A stretch of DNA of 8,068 bases from an uncultured Christensenellaceae bacterium (GTDB lineage: Bacteria; Bacillota; Clostridia; Christensenellales; Christensenellaceae). The notes under the pieces were generated by a model. The model saw nothing but the letters and a program-made list of their open reading frames with translations. It searched no databases and was not told the DNA's origin. Below are positions 1 to 5,383 of this stretch, in pieces. The stretch is taken from positions 1-8,068 of the forward strand of contig CAKSBK010000035.1 in assembly GCA_934438035.1 (NCBI GenBank), given 5' to 3'. Numbering within the stretch: the stretch's first letter is position 1; each line of letters starts with the position of its first letter. The position numbers and the translations under genes are program-made.

Positions 1-209
1 GTAAGGAAAACGATATAGAACAGCTTAAAAATATGAGCGTTGTTACGGCTACATATAAAATAGGAGATAAAAACATAGGCTCATTCGGAGTTATAGGACC
101 TACAAGAATGGATTACGCCAAGGTGTTGTCGGTATTATCCTGCGTAGGAAAGAGCATGAGCGAAATAATGGGCTGTTATATACAAGGCGACGATAAGGAG
201 GACACATAA
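1..209 (+). CDS. hrcA: Heat-inducible transcription repressor HrcA, C-terminal end (partial)
   Basis: The open frame enters from the left edge (first complete codon at position 3) and ends at TAA 207-209, giving the last 68 residues. The family signature is plain: VTATYKIGDK followed by GSFGVIGPTRMDYAKV, which matches the conserved C-terminal HrcA stretch GxIGPTRMDY. HrcA is the DNA-binding repressor of class I heat-shock genes. It binds the CIRCE inverted repeat, and in known systems its activity depends on the GroE chaperonin. The N-terminal winged helix and the expected upstream CIRCE element lie outside the window, and I see no CIRCE copy inside it. The stop overlaps the grpE start by one base (TAATG), consistent with translational coupling in one operon. 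Identification is firm from the motif and from gene order. Confidence 0.93.
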   Translation, partial: KENDIEQLKNMSVVTATYKIGDKNIGSFGVIGPTRMDYAKVLSVLSCVGKSMSEIMGCYIQGDDKEDT

Positions 210-793
210 TGGAAAACAATGTGAACGAAGAAGTTAAAGACGAAATTTTAGAAGAAAGCGCCGAAGAACAGAACGCGGCGGAACAGAAAAAGACGGATAA
301 AAAGAAGAGCGAAAAATCTTCAAAATATAAAAAAGAGTTGGAAGCCGCAAAAAAAGAGCTTAAAGAGGCTACCGATAAAAAAGAAGAGTATTATAACGAT
401 TACTTAAGGGCGAGAGCCGATTATGAAAATCTTAAGAGAAGAAGCGAGCTTTCAAATTCACAGCACTATACGGACGGAATTTCAAAAGCGGTTTTGGAAA
501 TACTCCCGGTGATTGATAACCTCGAAAGGGCGCTTGAAGCCGAAAAAGAGGAAACTTCAATGAAAAAAGGCGTTGAGATGGTTTTAAGGCAGGCAAAAGC
601 GTCTTTTGAAAAGCTGGGTATAAGCGAAATCGAAGCCGAGGGAAAGCCCTTTGACCCTAACGTGCATAATGCGGTAATGCAGGTTGCTTCCGAAGAGGGA
701 GAAGAGAGCGGAGTTGTTAAAACAGTGCTGCTTAAGGGCTATAAGCTCGGAGATAAAGTAATAAGACACTCGATGGTGCAGGTCACCGAATGA
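209..793 (+). CDS. grpE: GrpE, nucleotide exchange factor of DnaK
   Basis: A 194-residue protein of normal length for GrpE. Residues 1-60 are highly charged (Glu/Lys rich) and lead into the long dimerising coiled coil. The helix region carries [14 protein letters not shown] (about 65-78) and [12 protein letters not shown] (98-109). The C-terminal beta domain carries [12 protein letters not shown] (145-156) and [18 protein letters not shown] (175-192), all family hallmarks. GrpE is a cytosolic homodimer that drives ADP release from DnaK, resetting the chaperone cycle, and in studied bacteria it acts as a thermosensor. The start is fixed by AAGGAGG at 195-201, seven bases before the ATG, and by the TAATG overlap with hrcA. 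dnaK follows after 49 bp in which I see no convincing promoter. Confidence 0.97.
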   Translation: MENNVNEEVKDEILEESAEEQNAAEQKKTDKKKSEKSSKYKKELEAAKKELKEATDKKEEYYNDYLRARADYENLKRRSELSNSQHYTDGISKAVLEILPVIDNLERALEAEKEETSMKKGVEMVLRQAKASFEKLGISEIEAEGKPFDPNVHNAVMQVASEEGEESGVVKTVLLKGYKLGDKVIRHSMVQVTE

Positions 794-842
794 CCTTTGG
801 AATAAAAGACAATTTACAACATACATTTTTAGGAGGCACAAT

Positions 843-2696
843 ATGAGCAAGATTATAGGTATCGATTTAGGAACGACTAACTCCTGCGTAGCGGTTATGG
901 AGGGCGGCGAAGCAACGGTTATTGAAAACGCAGAGGGCGCAAGAACCACGCCGAGCGTAGTTGCTTTTACAAAAACGGGCGAAAGACTCGTAGGCGCAGT
1001 CGCAAAGAGACAGGCGGTTACAAACCATGACAGAACAATCGCTTCCATAAAGAGACATATGGGAACGGATTATAAAGTAGACATCGACGGAAAGAAGTAT
1101 ACTCCTCAGGAGATTTCCGCAATGATTCTTCAGAAGCTAAAGGCGGACGCAGAGGCGCACCTCGGAGAGAAAGTTACTCAGGCGGTTATTACCGTTCCCG
1201 CATACTTCTCGGATTCCCAGCGTCAGGCAACAAAGGACGCCGGCAAAATCGCAGGCCTTGAGGTTCTTCGTATAATAAACGAGCCTACGGCTGCGGCGCT
1301 TTCTTACGGCCTTGATAAAGAACAGAGTCAGAAAATTTTGGTTTACGACCTCGGCGGCGGCACGTTCGATGTATCTATTCTTGAAATCGGAGACGGCGTA
1401 ATTGAAGTTCTTGCGACGAACGGAGATACTCATCTCGGCGGCGACGACTTTGACCAAAAGGTTATAGACTGGATGGTAAGCGAGTTCAAAAAGACCGAGG
1501 GAATCGAGCTTTCAGCAGATAAGGTTGCAATGCAGAGGCTTAAGGAAGCTGCGGAAAAAGCAAAGATCGACCTTTCGGGCGTAATGAGCGCTAACATAAA
1601 CCTTCCGTTTATAACGGCTGACCAGAGCGGCCCCAAGCATCTTGATATGACCCTTACAAGAGCGCAGTTTGACATGCTTACCGCTGACCTCGTTAAGAGA
1701 ACGGAAATTCCTACGAACAACGCGTTAAGAGATGCCGGACTCTCCACAAGCGAGATCGATAAGGTAATACTTGTCGGCGGCTCGACAAGAATTCCCGCAG
1801 TTCAGGAGCTGGTTAAAAAGTTAACCGGCAAAGAGCCCTTCAAGGGAATTAACCCCGACGAATGTGTTGCATTAGGCGCTGCAATTCAGGGCGGCGTATT
1901 AGGCGGAGAGGTTAAAGACGTATTGTTATTGGACGTAACTCCTCTTTCCCTCGGTATCGAGACTTTGGGCGGCGTTTGCACAAAGCTTATTGACAGAAAC
2001 ACGACGATTCCCGCAAAGAAGAGCCAGATATTCTCCACCGCCGCTAACGGACAGACAAGCGTTGAAATAAACGTTCTTCAGGGCGAAAGAGAAATGGCTG
2101 CGGATAATAAATCCCTCGGCAGATTTACGCTTACGGGAATACCCTCCGCTCCCAGAGGAGTTCCGCAGATTGAAGTTTCGTTTGACATCGACGCAAACGG
2201 CATTGTTCATGTTTCGGCAAAGGACCTCGGAACAGGCAATTCACAGAATATTACGATTACCGCTTCAACAAACCTTTCCGATGCAGATATCGATAAGGCG
2301 GTAAAAGAGGCGGAGCAGTTTGCGGAGCAGGATAAGAAGCGCAAGGAAGAGGTTGAAGTGAGAAACAACGCCGACTCCATGGTATATCAGACGGAAAAAG
2401 CTATTGAAGAGCTTGGCGGCAAGATTGACGCCGGAGATAAGTCCACTCTCGAGGGCAAGCTTAACGCAGTTAAAGAGGCTCTTAAGGGTACGGACAACGA
2501 CGCTATTAAGGCTGCTACGGACGACCTTTCCAATACTTCAATGAATATTTTCGGCAAAGTATATCAGAACGCTCAGGGCGCGCAGGCAGGAGCCCAGGGC
2601 GCTGCGGGTGCCGGCGCGGGCGCAGGCGCAAACACTCAGAACGATGATGTTGTTGACGCCGACTATGAGGTTGTTGACGACGAGGATAAGAAATAA
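843..2696 (+). CDS. dnaK: Molecular chaperone DnaK (Hsp70)
   Basis: A 617-residue Hsp70. The ATPase domain shows phosphate loop 1 ([14 protein letters not shown], from residue 5), [12 protein letters not shown] (146-157), phosphate loop 2 ([14 protein letters not shown], 167-180) and the adenosine motif [12 protein letters not shown] (309-320). The interdomain linker is [12 protein letters not shown] (360-371). The peptide-binding beta domain follows with INVLQGER (409-416), then the helical lid. The C-terminal tail is Gly/Ala/Gln rich (about 577-597) and ends in an acidic segment. Between IKRHMG and YTPQEIS (about 69-92) it lacks the roughly 24-residue stretch found in E. coli-type DnaK, a signature shared by Gram-positive DnaKs. 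It is an ATP-dependent cytosolic chaperone working with the flanking GrpE and DnaJ. AGGAGG at 831-836 lies six bases before the ATG and supports this start. Confidence 0.99.
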   Translation: MSKIIGIDLGTTNSCVAVMEGGEATVIENAEGARTTPSVVAFTKTGERLVGAVAKRQAVTNHDRTIASIKRHMGTDYKVDIDGKKYTPQEISAMILQKLKADAEAHLGEKVTQAVITVPAYFSDSQRQATKDAGKIAGLEVLRIINEPTAAALSYGLDKEQSQKILVYDLGGGTFDVSILEIGDGVIEVLATNGDTHLGGDDFDQKVIDWMVSEFKKTEGIELSADKVAMQRLKEAAEKAKIDLSGVMSANINLPFITADQSGPKHLDMTLTRAQFDMLTADLVKRTEIPTNNALRDAGLSTSEIDKVILVGGSTRIPAVQELVKKLTGKEPFKGINPDECVALGAAIQGGVLGGEVKDVLLLDVTPLSLGIETLGGVCTKLIDRNTTIPAKKSQIFSTAANGQTSVEINVLQGEREMAADNKSLGRFTLTGIPSAPRGVPQIEVSFDIDANGIVHVSAKDLGTGNSQNITITASTNLSDADIDKAVKEAEQFAEQDKKRKEEVEVRNNADSMVYQTEKAIEELGGKIDAGDKSTLEGKLNAVKEALKGTDNDAIKAATDDLSNTSMNIFGKVYQNAQGAQAGAQGAAGAGAGAGANTQNDDVVDADYEVVDDEDKK

Positions 2697-2717
2697 TTAA
2701 AACTAACCACGTAATGC

Positions 2718-2740
2718 CGCCTGAGGAATTTCCTCGGGCG
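2718..2740 (+). promoter_or_regulatory. Hairpin in the dnaK-dnaJ intergenic region (attenuator or processing site)
   Basis: CGCCTGAGGA (2718-2727) pairs with TCCTCGGGCG (2731-2740). This gives ten base pairs including one G-U wobble, with a three-base loop. What follows is CTTTCGGG, not a run of T, so it is a poor intrinsic terminator. It sits between the dnaK stop (2696) and the dnaJ start (2770). Similar hairpins between chaperone genes elsewhere protect or process mRNA ends or give partial termination, lowering dnaJ output relative to dnaK. The structure is seen; its role is inferred. Confidence 0.6.
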
Positions 2741-2769
2741 CTTTCGGGTTAAAGAGTTTTGGGGGAATA

Positions 2770-3879
2770 ATGGCTAAGGATTATTACGAAACGCTGGGCG
2801 TGGGAAAAAATGCCAGTGCAGACGAAATAAAAAGCGCATACAGAAAGCTTGCAAAAAAATATCACCCTGACCTTAACAAGGAACCGGGAGCGGAGCAGAA
2901 ATTTAAAGACGTAAACGAGGCTTATAATATTCTCGGCGATGAGAACAAGCGTTCGCAATACGATCAATTCGGAGAGGCTGCCTTTAACGGAACGGGCGGC
3001 GCCGGCGCGGGGGATTTCTCCGGCTTCGGCGGCTTCGGAGATATTTTTGATATGTTTATGGGCGGAGGAGCTTCAAGAAGAAGAGACCCGAACGCACCCA
3101 AACGAGGCGCGGACGTGGAAGCCTCCGTGCGTATAACGTTTGAAGAATCGTTTTTCGGAACAGATAAACAGATTTCCGTAAAGAGGAGGGAAACCTGCAA
3201 AACCTGCGGAGGAACGGGCGCAAAACCGGGAACGCAGAAGCATACCTGTCAAAGATGTCACGGCACGGGTCAAATACAGCAGCAGATAAAAACCGCTCTC
3301 GGAATGATGATGAACACGCAGACCTGCCCGGATTGCCGGGGAGCGGGAAGTATAATAGATGCGCCCTGCGAAGAATGCGGCGGAAGCGGAAGAGTTGTTA
3401 AACAACGGCTTATTAACGTACATATTCCCGCCGGAATTGACGACAACATGATGATTACTCTTACCGGACAGGGCTCGAGCGGAGTTAACGGAGGACCTGC
3501 GGGAGATATAGAACTATACGTTCAGGTGCGCCCCGATAAAACATTTAAGAGAGACGGACTGAATTTGCGCACGGAGCAGCCTATAAGCTTCGGACGTGCG
3601 GCTCTCGGCAGCGAGCTTATCATAGATCGCTTCGGCGAGCAGATTAAGGTAAACATACCTGCGGGAACGCAAACGGGAACTACTTTTAGGATTCCCAAAA
3701 AAGGCTTTAAAAACGTAAGGGGAGAAAATTACGGAGACCTTTACGCAACGGTAAAAGTTGAGGTGCCGAAAAAGCTCACGGAACGTCAAAAAGAGCTTAT
3801 AAGCGAGCTGGAGAATATAGAAATAACAAAAAAAGAAAGCTCGCTTAAGGAGCAAATCAAAAAGAAATTTAAGCTTTAA
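2770..3879 (+). CDS. dnaJ: Chaperone DnaJ (Hsp40, class A)
   Basis: A 369-residue full-length class A J-protein. The J domain (about 1-68) carries the essential HPD at 32-34, which stimulates DnaK ATPase. A Gly/Phe-rich linker follows (about 73-100). The zinc domain has four CxxCxGxG repeats starting at Cys143, Cys160, Cys186 and Cys200, all intact, binding two zinc ions in known members. The C-terminal beta-sandwich substrate domains include HIPAGIDD (218-225) and [19 protein letters not shown] (245-263). It delivers unfolded clients to DnaK. The ribosome binding site is unusual for this window: a GGGGG run at 2761-2765 only four bases from the ATG instead of AGGAGG, which may reduce translation relative to dnaK. 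It is the last gene of the operon; the usual Bacillota neighbour prmA does not follow. Confidence 0.98.
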   Translation: MAKDYYETLGVGKNASADEIKSAYRKLAKKYHPDLNKEPGAEQKFKDVNEAYNILGDENKRSQYDQFGEAAFNGTGGAGAGDFSGFGGFGDIFDMFMGGGASRRRDPNAPKRGADVEASVRITFEESFFGTDKQISVKRRETCKTCGGTGAKPGTQKHTCQRCHGTGQIQQQIKTALGMMMNTQTCPDCRGAGSIIDAPCEECGGSGRVVKQRLINVHIPAGIDDNMMITLTGQGSSGVNGGPAGDIELYVQVRPDKTFKRDGLNLRTEQPISFGRAALGSELIIDRFGEQIKVNIPAGTQTGTTFRIPKKGFKNVRGENYGDLYATVKVEVPKKLTERQKELISELENIEITKKESSLKEQIKKKFKL

Positions 3880-3884
3880 AGTAT

Positions 3885-3910
3885 AGCCTGCGGCAATTCC
3901 GCAGGCTTTT
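3885..3910 (+). terminator. Intrinsic terminator of the hrcA-grpE-dnaK-dnaJ operon
   Basis: AGCCTGCGG (3885-3893) pairs perfectly with CCGCAGGCT (3899-3907) around a five-base loop. The T at 3907 and TTT at 3908-3910 form the tail. It lies five bases after the dnaJ stop codon. The T tract is short, but the stem is strong and the position is exactly right for the end of the operon. Confidence 0.85.
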
Positions 3911-3924
3911 AAATTGTATTAATA

Positions 3925-3947
3925 AAACATTTCGCTAAGCAATGTTT
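3925..3947. repeat. Inverted repeat AAACATT-N9-AATGTTT upstream of the small gene's promoter
   Basis: AAACATT (3925-3931) and AATGTTT (3941-3947) form a perfect 7-bp inverted repeat with a 9-bp spacer. It ends one base before the -35 box of the promoter for the gene at 4009, the place an operator could occupy. The same two 7-mers occur in the opposite order just after that gene (4346-4365). The repeat is seen directly; a binding role is a guess. Confidence 0.5.
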
Positions 3948-3948
3948 G

Positions 3949-3977
3949 TTGAAATATATTTGCTTTACTTATATAAT
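3949..3977 (+). promoter_or_regulatory. Sigma-A-type promoter for the small zinc-ribbon membrane protein gene
   Basis: TTGAAA (-35, 3949-3954) and a perfect TATAAT (-10, 3972-3977) are separated by exactly 17 bp. Transcription would start near 3984, giving a leader of about 25 bases that contains the TTGGAG ribosome binding site at 3995-4000. This is one of the two best promoter matches in the window and follows the dnaJ terminator, so the gene downstream is transcribed independently of the heat-shock operon. Confidence 0.75.
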
Positions 3978-4008
3978 ATTGTAAAAGAAAGCGTTTGGAG
4001 ATGCGTCA

Positions 4009-4347
4009 ATGAAGATACTATGTCCTAATTGCAAAAACGAAATATCAGTAAATCCCTTTAGGCTCGGCGAAGAGATGTATTGTAAGAACTGCACGGAGCG
4101 CTTTAAGCTTGAGCTTCCGCAGTCTTCTTTCACAGGTTTTATTTTTAAAATTATTTTGGCGGCAGGTCTCGTTGCGAGCATATGGGCGGTTATAAAGGTG
4201 GAATTTATGCCCAGGTGGCTGTATCTTTTGCTTGTTCTCATTTTCTTTATTTTTCTCTGGATAGTCTGTATATATTTAAACGAGCTTATTTTAGTAAGAA
4301 AACGAAACAAGAGGCTTTTGCGTGAAAAGAACGAAAAGAAAAAGTAA
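4009..4347 (+). CDS. Small zinc-ribbon protein with two transmembrane helices, function unknown
   Basis: A 112-residue protein I do not recognise as a named family. The N-terminus has two CPNC/CKNC-type knuckles (Cys5, Cys8, Cys25, Cys28) spaced as in short MJ0042-like zinc ribbons. Two hydrophobic helices follow, about 41-62 and 70-91, with a short turn containing Pro68-Arg69. The tail (97-112) is strongly basic (RKRNKRLLREKNEKKK). By the positive-inside rule both termini should be cytosolic, with the zinc ribbon facing the cytoplasm. Such architecture is common in small Bacillota membrane proteins, but the role is not known. The start is supported by TTGGAG at 3995-4000 and by a near-consensus promoter. 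It is monocistronic: terminators lie on both sides, and the stop codon overlaps a parS-like palindrome. Codon use and coherent domain layout argue that it is a real gene. Confidence 0.82.
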   Translation: MKILCPNCKNEISVNPFRLGEEMYCKNCTERFKLELPQSSFTGFIFKIILAAGLVASIWAVIKVEFMPRWLYLLLVLIFFIFLWIVCIYLNELILVRKRNKRLLREKNEKKK

Positions 4348-4365
4348 TGTTTCACATGAAACATT
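4346..4365. other. parS-like palindrome (candidate ParB/Spo0J binding site)
   Basis: AATGTTTCA-CA-TGAAACATT is a perfect 9-bp inverted repeat with a two-base centre. Its 16-bp core, TGTTTCACATGAAACA (4348-4363), matches the widely conserved bacterial parS consensus TGTTTCACGTGAAACA at 15 of 16 positions; only the ninth base differs (A for G). The first two bases are the last two of the upstream stop codon. ParB proteins load on parS and organise the origin-proximal chromosome. The match is seen; whether ParB binds this variant is inferred. Confidence 0.6.
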
Positions 4366-4379
4366 CGCATGACTTTAAG

Positions 4380-4399
4380 AAACGTGTATAAAACGTGTA
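4380..4399. repeat. Tandem direct repeat AAACGTGTA, 11-bp period
   Basis: AAACGTGTA occurs at 4380-4388 and again at 4391-4399, with start-to-start spacing of 11 bp, close to one helical turn. It lies between the parS-like palindrome and the bidirectional terminator, in non-coding DNA. Helically phased repeats can bind a protein as a pair, but two short copies may also be chance. Confidence 0.4.
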
Positions 4400-4404
4400 G
4401 AAAG

Positions 4405-4436
4405 AAAAAATACCGCATTGTTATGCGGTATTTTTT
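4405..4436. terminator. Bidirectional intrinsic terminator between the small gene and the tRNA pair
   Basis: TACCGCAT (4411-4418) pairs perfectly with ATGCGGTA (4423-4430) around the loop TGTT, and is flanked by AAAAAA (4405-4410) and TTTTTT (4431-4436). It therefore works as a hairpin plus U-tract on both strands. On the plus strand it ends the 4009 gene. On the minus strand it lies five bases beyond the CCA end of the tRNA-Ala gene and ends the tRNA transcript. Confidence 0.92.
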
Positions 4437-4441
4437 CGTTT

Positions 4442-4517
4442 TGGTGGAGATGAGGGGAGTCGAACCCCTGACCTCTTACATGCGAAGCAAGCGCTCTACC
4501 AACTGAGCCACACCCCC
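4442..4517 (-). tRNA. tRNA-Ala, anticodon CGC
   Basis: A 76-nt cloverleaf on the minus strand with CCA encoded (4442-4444 as TGG on the plus strand). The acceptor stem GGGGGTG/CATCTCC contains a G3-U70 wobble, the classic alanine identity element, and discriminator A73. The D arm is GCTC/GAGC with AGTTGGTA in the loop. The anticodon stem CTTGC/GTAAG encloses TTCGCAT, giving anticodon CGC (plus-strand 4482-4484). The T arm is AGGGG/CCCCT with TTCGACT. It reads codon GCG. It is the second gene of a two-tRNA transcript. Confidence 0.96.
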
Positions 4518-4522
4518 ATATT

Positions 4523-4596
4523 TGGAGCAGATGAAGGGAATCGAACCCTCGTATTCAGCTTGGGAAGCTGACATTTTACCATTAAATCACACCTGC
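4523..4596 (-). tRNA. tRNA-Gly, anticodon CCC
   Basis: A 74-nt cloverleaf on the minus strand with CCA encoded. The acceptor stem is GCAGGTG/CATCTGC, with discriminator U73. The D arm is ATTT/AAAT with a short AATGGTA loop, typical of bacterial tRNA-Gly. The anticodon stem TCAGC/GCTGA encloses TTCCCAA, giving anticodon CCC (plus-strand 4562-4564), which reads GGG. It is transcribed first, five bases ahead of tRNA-Ala. Confidence 0.96.
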
Positions 4597-4627
4597 GTAA
4601 AATAGAGTATCGATAACCCTAAATAGA

Positions 4628-4656
4628 AGTATATAACAAAAAAGATAAAAGTTCAA
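4628..4656 (-). promoter_or_regulatory. Promoter of the tRNA-Gly/tRNA-Ala transcript
   Basis: Read on the minus strand: TTGAAC (-35, plus-strand 4651-4656), a 17-bp spacer, and TATACT (-10, plus-strand 4628-4633). This leaves about 25 bases of leader before the tRNA-Gly 5' end at 4596. Both boxes are close to the sigma-A consensus and the spacing is ideal, as expected for a stable-RNA promoter. Confidence 0.75.
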
Positions 4657-4670
4657 GAGGTGATTTTATC
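4644..4670. repeat. Inverted repeat GATAAAA-N13-TTTTATC around the tRNA -35 box
   Basis: GATAAAA (4644-4650) and TTTTATC (4664-4670) form a perfect 7-bp inverted repeat whose 13-bp spacer contains the whole -35 box of the tRNA promoter. It could be a regulator site or only a product of AT-rich DNA. Confidence 0.4.
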
Positions 4671-4736
4671 AAAATTTGTATTTTTGTAAAAAAGGAACCA
4701 TAGCTTTGTGCAGATTAAATATATTGTATATTTATT

Positions 4737-4766
4737 TTAGCATAAGACTACAGTTATACTTAAAAT
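4737..4766 (+). promoter_or_regulatory. Possible promoter of the DUF308-plsX-fakB-fakA operon
   Basis: TTAGCA (4737-4742) and TAAAAT (4761-4766) lie 18 bp apart, a moderate sigma-A-like match, with a start expected near 4773 and a leader of about 20 bases. An alternative -10, TATACT at 4755-4760, has no good -35. The 196-bp gap from the divergent tRNA promoter makes a plus-strand promoter here necessary, but the exact site is uncertain. Confidence 0.4.
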
Positions 4767-4771
4767 GTAGT
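4747..4771. repeat. Inverted repeat ACTACA-N13-TGTAGT over the operon promoter
   Basis: ACTACA (4747-4752) and TGTAGT (4766-4771) are perfect reverse complements 13 bp apart. They enclose TATACT and nearly all of the TAAAAT -10 candidate. The position is operator-like, just before the AAGGAGG ribosome binding site at 4782-4788. No regulator can be assigned. Confidence 0.4.
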
Positions 4772-4792
4772 AATAATAAGTAAGGAGGACGC

Positions 4793-5383
4793 ATGGATAA
4801 GCATAATATAGTAAAAAAAGCTAAAATAATAAATATTTGTGCGGGCGCCGTGATGATAGCCGTAGGCGCGGTGCTTTGTATCGTAGGCACGGAGAACTTA
4901 TATGCGGTTAAAATGCTTATTGCGGTTATGAGCCTTATTTTAGGCGCGGCGAAAATTTTGGGTTATTTTTCAAACGACGTATATCGCCTTGCGTTTCAGT
5001 TTGATTTGGCGATAGGCGCTTTATATATTGTTCTAGGCATAATGAGCTTTTTTCTTTATGATAATATACTTATTACCATATCGGTAGCTGCGGGTGTATT
5101 TGTAATAGTTGACGCGCTTTTGCGTCTGCAAACGGCGATTGATTTAAAGCGTTTCGGGATGAAGGGCTGGCAGGCTATGATTATTGCCGGAACCTTTGTT
5201 GCGCTTACGGGCATATGTATTATAGTTGCGGCAAACAGAGGCTTTTTCGTTAACATAGTTTTGGGCGCGGCGTTTATTGCGGACGGAACGCTGGACGTCT
5301 GGACAACCGTACATACGGTAAAGGTAAGAGCGAGAAAAAAGAATTTAGAATTGAAATTTGAAATAGGGGAGAAGAATGGATAA
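4793..5383 (+). CDS. DUF308/HdeD-like six-helix membrane protein
   Basis: A 196-residue integral membrane protein with six predicted helices at about 11-32, 36-58, 68-88, 91-112, 126-146 and 150-171. The ends are charged. The repeating pairs with glycines and the phrases IVLGIMSFF (79-87) and GVFVIVDALLRLQTAIDL (101-118), then GAAFIADGTLDVWTTV (158-173), resemble the DUF308 (HdeD) family, whose E. coli member is linked to acid resistance; the family has no established molecular function. AAGGAGG at 4782-4788, four bases before the ATG, supports the start. The gene overlaps plsX by 8 bp, so it is first in, and probably translationally coupled to, the fatty-acid activation operon. A membrane role connected with fatty-acid or phospholipid metabolism is an inference from context only. 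Confidence 0.85.
   Translation: MDKHNIVKKAKIINICAGAVMIAVGAVLCIVGTENLYAVKMLIAVMSLILGAAKILGYFSNDVYRLAFQFDLAIGALYIVLGIMSFFLYDNILITISVAAGVFVIVDALLRLQTAIDLKRFGMKGWQAMIIAGTFVALTGICIIVAANRGFFVNIVLGAAFIADGTLDVWTTVHTVKVRARKKNLELKFEIGEKNG

Noticed and set aside
794..842. Possible separate promoter or CIRCE element before dnaK
   Set aside because: No TTAGCACTC/GAGTGCTAA-type repeat and no convincing -35/-10 pair. The gap holds only an AT-rich spacer and the ribosome binding site.
2574..2634. GC-rich repetitive stretch in dnaK as a possible insertion or repeat element
   Set aside because: It encodes the Gly/Ala/Gln-rich flexible tail common in bacterial DnaK and stays in frame to the usual acidic end.
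2718..2750. Full intrinsic terminator between dnaK and dnaJ
   Set aside because: The hairpin is good, but only TTT followed by CGGG comes after it, and dnaJ continues the operon. Kept as a possible attenuator or processing site.
3969..4418. A 149-codon minus-strand open frame covering the small gene
   Set aside because: It is opposite the 4009 gene, runs through the bidirectional terminator and parS-like site, has a Phe/Ser-rich composition typical of an antisense shadow, and no ribosome site was recognised.
4747..4771. BlaI/CopY-type operator based on the ACTACA/TGTAGT half-sites
   Set aside because: Those repressors use half-sites about 2 bp apart; here the gap is 13 bp and no such regulator gene is nearby.
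4597..4792. A hidden small gene, riboswitch or attachment site next to the tRNA genes
   Set aside because: There is no open frame with a ribosome site before 4793, no recognisable aptamer, and no duplicated tRNA 3' end to indicate integration. The two promoters and their repeats explain the region.
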